Shown piece after piece: positions 7,981-15,467 of a DNA stretch of 64,000 nt. The notes beneath the pieces are model-generated. The model was not told where the DNA came from. It was given only the letters and a program-made list of their open reading frames with translations, and did no database searches. This stretch comes from Oleiagrimonas sp. C23AA. Lineage in GTDB: Bacteria > Pseudomonadota > Gammaproteobacteria > Xanthomonadales > Rhodanobacteraceae. Location: positions 372,001 to 436,000 of the forward strand of contig NZ_JAARLY010000001.1 of the NCBI RefSeq assembly GCF_011759385.1, in the 5' to 3' direction. How positions within the stretch are numbered: position 1 is the stretch's first letter; each line of letters begins with the position of its first letter. The translations under genes and the position numbers were made by a program.

Positions 7981-10900
7981 ATGAATCAGGACAAGCTGGG
8001 CCGCTTCAAGTCCAGGGCTTTATTCACCATCGTTGGCGGCGCGGTCATCATCAATCCGGCCTTTGCCAAAGACGTGCAGCAGCCGGTGTCGACGCCCGTA
8101 GCCCAACAGACCAGTGCGCAGCAGGCGAACAAGGCCTCTGCGAAGAAGCAAAGCAAACCGGCCAGCGAGAATGATGCGACGACACTGAGCGTGGTCACGG
8201 TGTCGGGCCTTCGCAACAGTCTCGAAAAGTCGATGGACATCAAGCGCGATGCCATCGGCGTGGTGGATGCAATCAGCGCGGAGGACATCGGCAAGTTTCC
8301 CGACACCAACCTCGCCGAATCGCTGCAGCGCGTCACCGGCGTATCGATTGATCGACGCAACGGCGAAGGCTCGCAGGTCACCGTGCGTGGTTTTGGCCCC
8401 AACTTCAACATGGTCACCGTGGACGGCCGCACGATTCCCGGCGCCGATGCCTTTGGTGCACCGGGTCAGGTTCCCATCGGCAATGTCAACGGCGGCACGC
8501 GTTCGTTCAACTTCGCCCAGTTGTCGCCGTACGGCATCAATGCGCTGGAGGTCTACAAGACCGGTCGCGCCAACGTCGCCAGCGGCGGCATCGGCGCCAC
8601 CATCGACATCAAGACCGATCGCCCCTTCTATCACAAGGGCGGCAAGGTGATCGCCACGGTCGGCACCAAGGGCGTGTACGACACTTCCGAGCCCTTCGGC
8701 AACAGCGTTACGCCTGAGTTTTCCGGCAATTTCAGCTACGCCAACCCGGATAAGACCTGGGGTATCGGCATCGACGCCAGTTTCAGCAAGCGTCACGGTG
8801 GCAACGCGCAGGCGACTGAGAACACCTGGGCCGTACAGCCCTGGACGGGCACGGCCAATGGTTTCAATGCCGACACCAACATCGTCAATGAACCGGCGAT
8901 GGGGCAGCTGTACGCGATGCCCAACGACGTGCGTTACGCGTATTACGATTTCAGGAGCAAGCGCAAGAACGCCCATGCGGTGTTCCAGCTGGCGCCGGTC
9001 GACGGCCTGACCATGACGCTGGACTACCTTTACTCGCGCTACCAGATCGATGCCGATCGTGGTGAGCAGAGCATGTGGCTGCAGCAGCAGAACTTTTCCG
9101 ACGTGACCTTTGACACCGGCAACGCGGTGGCCACACCGACCTACATCCGTGATGTGGTCGGTACCAAGGACTTCGGTCTGGAGCAGCAGCACTACGCGCA
9201 GGAGTACAAGCTCGACGACATCGGTTTCAACACCGAGTGGAAGGTGAACGACCGCCTCAATCTGACGCTGGACCTGCATGACGCCAAAAGCCAGAGCCTG
9301 CCCAACGATCCGGTGACAGGGGGCGGCGCCACCTTCATCAGTATTGCCGGCAGCAACAACTGCGCCACCGGGCCGCAGTGCGGCGGCTCGTGGGGGCAGG
9401 AGTTCTTCTTCAACAACGGTTTGCCGATCGCCACACGCACCTGGTACCCGACGTCCGACGCCACCGGTACCGGGCTGGTCAACCAGCCGTTTGGTCCCAA
9501 CAACCTGGGCACGCAGCCGCTGCGCATCGACGCCCAGTCGCAGACCACCGAGGTCAAGGAAGCCAAGCTTGGCGGCAGCATGGACTTCGACAACGCCCGC
9601 TTCCAGTTCGGGACGGACTTCTCCAAGACCAAGTTGCATCGCACCCAGGCGGCCCAGCGCTATTCGGACCTGGGCAACTGGGGCGTCAACGACGCCGGCA
9701 AGTATCCCGATCTGATGGAGCACCTGAGGGCGGTCAACACCGCCGGTCTGTTCGATAGCTATAACACGTCGGGCATCGCGCAGAGCACCTGGATCGGCAA
9801 CGCCGATGACCTGGCCAAGTGGGCGGCCAGCAAGTACCCCAACGCCAGCTACAGGGTCAGCCCCAACCTGGCTGCCGACAACACCGTCATCGAGAACACC
9901 AAGGCGGTATATGCGCAGTTGGTGCTTTACAACCAGGTGGGCGACATGCCGACCACTACGCGGTTCGGCTTGCGGTACGAAAAAACCAACGTCGATTCCA
10001 CCTCACAGGTGGGTCTGCCCAGCGGCATCGTCTGGCAGTCCAACAACGACTTCCAGAATCCGACCGGTTCGGATGTGCAGCCGGTCAGTGCCCGGGGCAG
10101 TTACAGCAACCTGTTGCCCAACATCGACTTCAGTATCAACATCACCGACTCACTGCAGGGCCGTGCGTCCTACAGCAAGACCATCGCGCGGGCGCCTTAC
10201 GGTGATCTCTACGCCGGCGCAACCGCAGGCTCTCCCACGGGTTCGACGCTGATCAACTCGTCCTCGCAGGCGAGCGGCAGCCAGAACGACCCGGGTCTGA
10301 AGCCGCTCTCGTCGGACAACCTCGACCTTGGGCTTGGCTGGTACTTTGCCAAGTCCAGCTATGTGTCGGTGACGTTCTGGGACAAGCGTGTGGCCAACTT
10401 CATTGGCACCTCGGTAACGAACCAGAACCTGTATGGGGAACGCGATCCGACATCGGGCCCGCGTGCCCAACAGGCCATGGCGTTCCTGAAGAGCGCCGCC
10501 TGTGCGGCTCAGACAGGGGCGCCTTGCGAGGTCAACGACACTTCGTTGTTCGCCGCCGTCGCACTGCTTTCAAATCCGGAGACCGGCGGCCTGGCCGCCT
10601 ACAACGGCACCGACGCCCAGTCGCTGGCGCTGGAAAGCAAGTATGACGTCACCGCCAATCCCGACGATCCGCTCTACACCTTCGCGGTATCCAAGCCGGC
10701 AAACGTGCACAACGCGATGCTGCATGGCTGGGAATTCGGCGGGCAGTACTTCCTGGGTGAGACCGGTTTCGGCATCCTGGCCAACTACACCATCGTCGAC
10801 GGCAATGTGCATTACAACGATGCCGGTGATCCGGGGGTCGACCAGTTTGCGTTGACCGGCCTGAGTGACAGTGCCAATGCGGTGCTGATGTATGAAAAGT

Positions 10901-11175
10901 ACGGTGTTTCGGTGCGTCTGGCCTGGAACTGGCGTGGTGAGTTCCTGACCGCGGCCAATCAGAACGGCAACAGCCGCAATCCGTACTATGTGGACGCCTA
11001 TCACCAGTACGATCTGAGCATCAATTACGATGTCAATGATCATCTTTCGTTCCAGCTGGAAGGAATCAACCTGACTGGCGAGAATGTGCGTTGGCGTGCA
11101 CGTACCGAGAGGGAGTTTGTGCGGGTGGTGGATCAGAAGCCTCGCTACGCACTTGGCGTACGTTACAAGTTCTGA
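7981..11175 (+). CDS. TonB-dependent receptor 2 (Xanthomonas/Caulobacter type)
   Basis: The protein has 1,064 residues from ATG 7981, chosen because GGGGAGGGG (7966-7974) leaves about 6-8 bases spacing; ATG 7975 overlaps that site. A signal peptide ends near INPAFA. LSVVTVSGLRNS is a likely TonB box region, and the plug shows EDIGKFPDTNLAESLQRVTG as in receptor 1. The chain ends with aromatic Phe in LGVRYKF, the usual barrel terminus. It should take up an oligosaccharide over the outer membrane. Its downstream partners (SapC, JmjC, halogenase, DUF6445) differ from those of receptor 1, so the ligand may also differ. Control by the upstream xyl-box is inferred. Confidence 0.92.
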   Translation: MNQDKLGRFKSRALFTIVGGAVIINPAFAKDVQQPVSTPVAQQTSAQQANKASAKKQSKPASENDATTLSVVTVSGLRNSLEKSMDIKRDAIGVVDAISAEDIGKFPDTNLAESLQRVTGVSIDRRNGEGSQVTVRGFGPNFNMVTVDGRTIPGADAFGAPGQVPIGNVNGGTRSFNFAQLSPYGINALEVYKTGRANVASGGIGATIDIKTDRPFYHKGGKVIATVGTKGVYDTSEPFGNSVTPEFSGNFSYANPDKTWGIGIDASFSKRHGGNAQATENTWAVQPWTGTANGFNADTNIVNEPAMGQLYAMPNDVRYAYYDFRSKRKNAHAVFQLAPVDGLTMTLDYLYSRYQIDADRGEQSMWLQQQNFSDVTFDTGNAVATPTYIRDVVGTKDFGLEQQHYAQEYKLDDIGFNTEWKVNDRLNLTLDLHDAKSQSLPNDPVTGGGATFISIAGSNNCATGPQCGGSWGQEFFFNNGLPIATRTWYPTSDATGTGLVNQPFGPNNLGTQPLRIDAQSQTTEVKEAKLGGSMDFDNARFQFGTDFSKTKLHRTQAAQRYSDLGNWGVNDAGKYPDLMEHLRAVNTAGLFDSYNTSGIAQSTWIGNADDLAKWAASKYPNASYRVSPNLAADNTVIENTKAVYAQLVLYNQVGDMPTTTRFGLRYEKTNVDSTSQVGLPSGIVWQSNNDFQNPTGSDVQPVSARGSYSNLLPNIDFSINITDSLQGRASYSKTIARAPYGDLYAGATAGSPTGSTLINSSSQASGSQNDPGLKPLSSDNLDLGLGWYFAKSSYVSVTFWDKRVANFIGTSVTNQNLYGERDPTSGPRAQQAMAFLKSAACAAQTGAPCEVNDTSLFAAVALLSNPETGGLAAYNGTDAQSLALESKYDVTANPDDPLYTFAVSKPANVHNAMLHGWEFGGQYFLGETGFGILANYTIVDGNVHYNDAGDPGVDQFALTGLSDSANAVLMYEKYGVSVRLAWNWRGEFLTAANQNGNSRNPYYVDAYHQYDLSINYDVNDHLSFQLEGINLTGENVRWRARTEREFVRVVDQKPRYALGVRYKF

Positions 11176-11191
11176 CCGGCCCGGCAGAGCA

Positions 11192-11225
11192 GGAGACGGA
11201 GGTCACATCGAGGGCCTCCGCCTCC
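11192..11225 (+). repeat. Intercistronic inverted repeat downstream of TonB receptor 2
   Basis: GGAGACGGAGG (11192-11202) and CCTCCGCCTCC (11215-11225) pair over 11 positions with one mismatch and a 12-nt loop. There is no T-tract. The position, directly after the receptor gene and before sapC, matches the hairpin after receptor 1 and may set the receptor to downstream-gene expression ratio. Confidence 0.5.
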
Positions 11226-11291
11226 GTCATTGGCGGCCAATCGAACGGTTGCCGACATATCCAACTGTTGTGAAGGGATCTGGGGGCCAAG

Positions 11292-12044
11292 ATGGCGCGT
11301 TACGAGATGCTCAACAACGTGGCGCACAAGGATCTGCGCGTCGACACCCGCTTTGGCGAAGCGTTCGGAGATGCGGTTGGCATGGTGCCGGCCTATCCCA
11401 CCGAATATGCCGAACTGGTGCGCGAGTACCCGATCTTTTTCCAGAAAGACAGCGACAGCGGCGAGTATCGCTCGGTGGTGCTGCTGGGTTTCGGACGTGA
11501 CGAGAACCTCTATCTCCAGGGGGGGCGCTGGAATGCCGGCTACGTGCCGGGGCACATTGCCAAGGGGCCGTTCCTGATCGGCCTGCAGGAGCAGGACGTC
11601 GATGGCGAGCTTCGCAATGAGGCGGTGATCAGCGTCGACCTGGACCATCCGCGCATCACTACCGATGATGGCGAGCCAGTGTTTCTCCCCCGCGGCGGCA
11701 ACAGTCCGTACCTGGAACATGTCACCACCGTGTTGCGCGGTATTCGGGACGGTACCGAAGGCGGCAAGGCGATGTACCAGGCCTTTGCGGCTGCAGGCCT
11801 GATCCAGCCCATCACGCTGGACGTCAAGTTTGACGACGAGCACGGCGCCAATGTCACCGGCCTGCTGGGCATCGATCGCGAGCGTCTGGCCGCGCTGGAT
11901 GCCGCTTCACTGCACGCGCTGCATCGCTCGGGCTATCTGGAAGGGGCTTATCTGGTGATGGCATCCATGCACAACCTGCGCCGGTTGATTGCCGAGAAGC
12001 AGCGTCGCCTGGGGCTGCTGGAAGTGGCGGCAAACGCCGGCTGA
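11292..12044 (+). CDS. SapC family protein
   Basis: The 250-residue protein has no signal peptide and shows features of the SapC family: NNVAHKDLRVD near the N-terminus, MVPAYPTEYAELVREYPIFF, and a C-terminal half ending in a helical GLLEVAAN segment. The family is named after a Campylobacter S-layer locus protein, but its biochemical role is unknown. In Xanthomonadales and Caulobacterales, SapC genes are commonly found beside TonB receptors, cupin-like and tryptophan-halogenase-like genes, as here. The stop TGA overlaps the next start (TGATG at 12042-12046), so it is co-translated with the JmjC gene. Cytoplasmic location is inferred from the missing signal. Confidence 0.85.
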   Translation: MARYEMLNNVAHKDLRVDTRFGEAFGDAVGMVPAYPTEYAELVREYPIFFQKDSDSGEYRSVVLLGFGRDENLYLQGGRWNAGYVPGHIAKGPFLIGLQEQDVDGELRNEAVISVDLDHPRITTDDGEPVFLPRGGNSPYLEHVTTVLRGIRDGTEGGKAMYQAFAAAGLIQPITLDVKFDDEHGANVTGLLGIDRERLAALDAASLHALHRSGYLEGAYLVMASMHNLRRLIAEKQRRLGLLEVAANAG

Positions 12045-13072
12045 TGACGATGGCGCCTTCCCCGTCGCCCATCCATGAGCGAGCCGATATCCGGCCCGAC
12101 AGTTTGCCCATCGACGAACTGCTGGCAGCCGGACAGCCCGTCGTACTGCGCGGTCTGGCATGTGACTGGGCATTGACACAGGCCGGACAGCACTCGGTGG
12201 CCGAGGCCATGAGCTGTCTTCGCGGTCATTACAACCAGCGTCCCATCCAGTATTCGTATGGGGCGCCCGATATCGCAGGCCGGGTGTTCTACACCGAGGA
12301 TTTCACCCGCATCAATTGCGAAGTTCGCCGTGGCCGCCTGGACGAACTGCTCGATGCCATAGCTGAGCATTTGGACGATCCGCGCCCGCCGACCTGGTAC
12401 ATGGCATCGGCGCCTGTGGATGCCTTGCTGCCGGGCCTTCGCGACAGCGGGGATCTGAATTTGTCCGCCTGTGGCATCCATGCGCCGCCACGCATCTGGA
12501 TCGGCAACCGCACCATCGCCTCGGCGCACTACGATGCAATGAACAACATCGCCTGCAACGTCGTCGGGCGACGCCGGGTCACGCTCTTCCCTCCCGAGCA
12601 GGTGGCCAATCTCTACCCTGGGCCACTGCAACCGACGCCGGGCGGGCAGGCGGTCAGTGTGGTCGACTTTGCCGCACCCGACTTTACCCGCTATCCGCGT
12701 TTTCGCGACGCGCTGGCCGCGTCGAGCAGTTCAGTGCTCGAGCCTGGTGATGCCCTTTTCATTCCCAACCCCTGGTGGCACCACGTCGAGGCGCTGGAGT
12801 CATTCAACGTGCTGCTCAACTACTGGTGGAGCAGCATGCCGGCGCATGTGCCGACGCCGATGCACGCGCTGTATCACGCACTTTGGAGCATCCGCGATCG
12901 TCCCGAGCAGGAAAAGCGCGCCTGGCGGGCGATCTTCGATTACTACGTGTTTGGTCCTGCAGAGCGCGCCGGCGAGCACCTGCCCGAAGCGGCGCGTGAT
13001 GTGCTCGGGCCGCTCGATGAAACCCTTGCCCGGCAGCTGCGCGCCATGCTGATCCACCAGTTGAACCGATGA
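12044..13072 (+). CDS. Cupin-8 / JmjC-like 2-oxoglutarate Fe(II) oxygenase
   Basis: The 342-residue protein overlaps the sapC stop by one base; an alternative ATG lies at 12050. The JmjC-like iron ligands are visible as His162-x-Asp164 in SAHYDAMNN, and a distal His in NPWWHHVEAL (His246 or His247). The phrase GRRRVTLFPPEQ is typical of the cupin-8 family related to asparaginyl and lysyl hydroxylases. It probably hydroxylates a protein or small molecule using 2-oxoglutarate and O2. It is part of the SapC-halogenase-DUF6445 set. The substrate is unknown. Homologues in this context are sometimes called Pass1-related. Confidence 0.85.
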   Translation: MTMAPSPSPIHERADIRPDSLPIDELLAAGQPVVLRGLACDWALTQAGQHSVAEAMSCLRGHYNQRPIQYSYGAPDIAGRVFYTEDFTRINCEVRRGRLDELLDAIAEHLDDPRPPTWYMASAPVDALLPGLRDSGDLNLSACGIHAPPRIWIGNRTIASAHYDAMNNIACNVVGRRRVTLFPPEQVANLYPGPLQPTPGGQAVSVVDFAAPDFTRYPRFRDALAASSSSVLEPGDALFIPNPWWHHVEALESFNVLLNYWWSSMPAHVPTPMHALYHALWSIRDRPEQEKRAWRAIFDYYVFGPAERAGEHLPEAARDVLGPLDETLARQLRAMLIHQLNR

Positions 13073-13196
13073 ATGGCAAGGCAAGGAAAACCCGCATATT
13101 TGCTGCACGCGGGTGGCCAGCCGAACACCGCAGCCGGGCACCTCGCGGCGCTTGCAGTGAAGGACCGCGCTCGATCCAGTCTGGAGAGGTATAGAC

Positions 13197-14717
13197 GTGG
13201 CTAGCAACAGAATTCGCAAAGTGGTGGTCGCCGGTGGCGGCACGGCAGGGTGGATTGCGGCGAGCACGTTGGCCTATCAGCTCAAGGAGCAGCTGGAGGT
13301 CACGCTGGTGGAGTCGTCCAGCATTGCCACTGTGGGGGTCGGCGAGGCCACGGTTCCACCGATACGCAACTATCACCGCTTCATGAACATCGACGAGCGC
13401 GAGTTTCTGCGCGAGGTGGCCGGCACCTTCAAGCTATCGATCTCGTTCGAGAATTTCGTGCGCCCGGGACACCGCTACATCCATCCGTTCGGCATCACCG
13501 GCAAGGGCACGCTGGTGGCCGGTTTCGAGCAGTTCTGGCTGGAAAGCCTGCAGCGCGGCATGGCCTCGCAACTGCCGCAATATAGCCTGGAGGCGATGGC
13601 GTCATTGGCGGACCGCTTCGCGATCATCGATGAGCCGGGCATCAACTATGCCTACCACATGGACGCAGCGCTGTATGTCCGCTTCCTGCGCAAGAAGTTC
13701 CAGCCCTACGGCATCAGGCAGGTCGAAGGCAAGATCACCGAAGTCCGCCAGAACGCCGAGAGCGGTTATGTAGAGGCGCTGGTGCTGGACGACGGGCAGG
13801 TGATTGATGGCGATCTGTTCATCGACTGCACAGGGTTTCGCGGCCTGCTGATCGAGCAGACACTGAACACCGGTTACGAGGACTGGGGCCACTGGTTGCC
13901 TTGCGACCGTGCCGTGGCCATGCAGGCTCACTCGACACGCTCGTCACCCGAACCGTACACGCGAGCCATTGCCCACGAGGCCGGCTGGCGCTGGAACATT
14001 CCGGTGCAGCACCGCGTCGGCTGCGGACTGGTGTACGACAGCCGTTACATGTCCGACGATGAGGCTCACGCCCGCCTGCTCAACGATGTCGGTGCCGAGC
14101 CGGTGCGTGATCCGTGGCTGGTCCGTTTCCGTACCGGCCGCCGCATGAAGGCCTGGAACAAGAACGTGGTTGCGCTGGGGTTGGCCAGCGGTTTCATCGA
14201 GCCGATGGAGTCGACCAGCATTCATTTGGCCATGAGTTCGGTGATGCAGCTGGTCGAGCTGTTTCCCTCCGAGGGCATCTCCAACGCGTTGGTGGATGTC
14301 TACAACGACCGCTGCCGACGTGAGCTTGAGCACGTTCGCGATTTCATCATCCTGCACTACCACGCCAATCAGCGCGACGAGAAAATGTGGACCGAGTGCC
14401 GGCAGATGACGCTGCCCGACTCACTGCAGCGTCGCATCGACGCCTGGCGCGATCGTGCCTACGTGTGGCATGAAGAGGCCGAGCTGTTCGCGACCACTTC
14501 CTGGATACACGTGCTGCTGGGCCAGGAAGTCATGCCCCGGCAGCATCACCCGTTGCCGCGCGAACTGTCCGACGCCGACCTGGGGCGTCTGTTGGCCAGT
14601 ATCCGACAGCCGATTGATCACGCCGTCGCACGGATGCCGCAGCAACAGGCATTCATCGACCGCTATTGCAAGGCATCGCCGGACGTGTGGCCGCGAAGGC
14701 ACGCGATGCCGGCGTGA
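13197..14717 (+). CDS. Flavin-dependent (tryptophan-type) halogenase family protein
   Basis: A GTG start at 13197 follows GGAGAGG, giving 506 residues. The FAD-binding motif GGGTAGW lies at residues 13-19. Lys79 in TFKLSISF is at the position of the catalytic lysine of PrnA. The halogenase motif WxWxIP appears as WRWNIP, and the catalytic Glu region reads FIEPMESTSIH. All residues needed for FADH2-driven HOCl formation are therefore kept, so activity is plausible. Unlike antibiotic halogenases it sits in a polysaccharide-uptake locus with a TonB receptor, SapC, a JmjC protein and DUF6445. That association is common in Xanthomonadales and Caulobacterales, and its substrate is unknown. A separate flavin reductase is not visible in the window. 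Confidence 0.9.
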   Translation: MASNRIRKVVVAGGGTAGWIAASTLAYQLKEQLEVTLVESSSIATVGVGEATVPPIRNYHRFMNIDEREFLREVAGTFKLSISFENFVRPGHRYIHPFGITGKGTLVAGFEQFWLESLQRGMASQLPQYSLEAMASLADRFAIIDEPGINYAYHMDAALYVRFLRKKFQPYGIRQVEGKITEVRQNAESGYVEALVLDDGQVIDGDLFIDCTGFRGLLIEQTLNTGYEDWGHWLPCDRAVAMQAHSTRSSPEPYTRAIAHEAGWRWNIPVQHRVGCGLVYDSRYMSDDEAHARLLNDVGAEPVRDPWLVRFRTGRRMKAWNKNVVALGLASGFIEPMESTSIHLAMSSVMQLVELFPSEGISNALVDVYNDRCRRELEHVRDFIILHYHANQRDEKMWTECRQMTLPDSLQRRIDAWRDRAYVWHEEAELFATTSWIHVLLGQEVMPRQHHPLPRELSDADLGRLLASIRQPIDHAVARMPQQQAFIDRYCKASPDVWPRRHAMPA

Positions 14718-14732
14718 GCAGAGGGGCCAGCG

Positions 14733-15428
14733 ATGTTGATCGAGTCCCATCCTGAACTTCGCGTGCAAAAGCGCGAGATTGGTCGTGAGCGTGCGCCGCT
14801 GCTGATCATTGATGCGCTGGTCGCCGAGCCCGAGCGCCTGGTGCACAAGGCCGGGCGCAGCGCCTTCAACGTACGCAGCGCCTATTTTCCGGGCATCCGT
14901 GCGCGTGCGCCGGCCGCATATGAGGCTCTGCTTGAGTCGGTTCTGAAGCCATTGCTGCCGGAGCATTTTGGCATCCAGCCCGGCCGCTTCGCCTTTTCCA
15001 TGTGCCACTACTCGTTGGTCTGCACGCCGCCGCAGCAGCTGCAAATGGCGCAGCGCATGCCGCATATCGATTCGGTCGAGGACAACGGGCTGGCCAGCGT
15101 GCATTACCTGTTCCCCGGTGCGTGGGGTGGCACCGCCTTCTACCGGCACCGCGGCACCGGCTTTGAATATATCGACCGTTCCCGCCGGGAGACCTACTTC
15201 CGCCAGTTGGAGGCTGAAAGCCTTGGCCCACAGGCACCGGCGGCCGGCTATATCAATGGCGACACGGCGTTGTTCGAGCAGGTGGCCAAGGTGGACGCGC
15301 GGTTCAACCGGCTGGTGGTCTATCGGCGCCATTCATTGCACTCGGGGTGTATCGACAGTCAGCGGGTTCCGCCCGCCGACCCAGGCAACGGGCGGCTGTC
15401 GATCAATACCTTCATCGACGTGGCATGA
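14733..15428 (+). CDS. DUF6445 family protein, probable 2OG-Fe(II) oxygenase
   Basis: The 231-residue protein starts 15 bases after the halogenase stop, behind AGAGGGG. It carries a likely iron-binding HxD (His111, Asp113 in MPHIDSVED) and distal histidines in YRRHSLHSG (His200, His203), as in double-stranded beta-helix oxygenases. The family is usually annotated as DUF6445 and co-occurs with tryptophan-halogenase-like genes. It has no signal peptide. The function is unknown. Two 2OG-oxygenase-like proteins flanking a halogenase suggest a short modification pathway (inference). Confidence 0.75.
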   Translation: MLIESHPELRVQKREIGRERAPLLIIDALVAEPERLVHKAGRSAFNVRSAYFPGIRARAPAAYEALLESVLKPLLPEHFGIQPGRFAFSMCHYSLVCTPPQQLQMAQRMPHIDSVEDNGLASVHYLFPGAWGGTAFYRHRGTGFEYIDRSRRETYFRQLEAESLGPQAPAAGYINGDTALFEQVAKVDARFNRLVVYRRHSLHSGCIDSQRVPPADPGNGRLSINTFIDVA

Positions 15429-15467
15429 GCGAAAGCCATGCCGGTGCTGGTCATCAAGGGAAAGAAC

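Noticed and set aside
13197-14717. Halogenase as part of an antibiotic cluster
   Set aside because: No NRPS, PKS, tailoring or resistance gene is nearby; the partners are polysaccharide-uptake genes.
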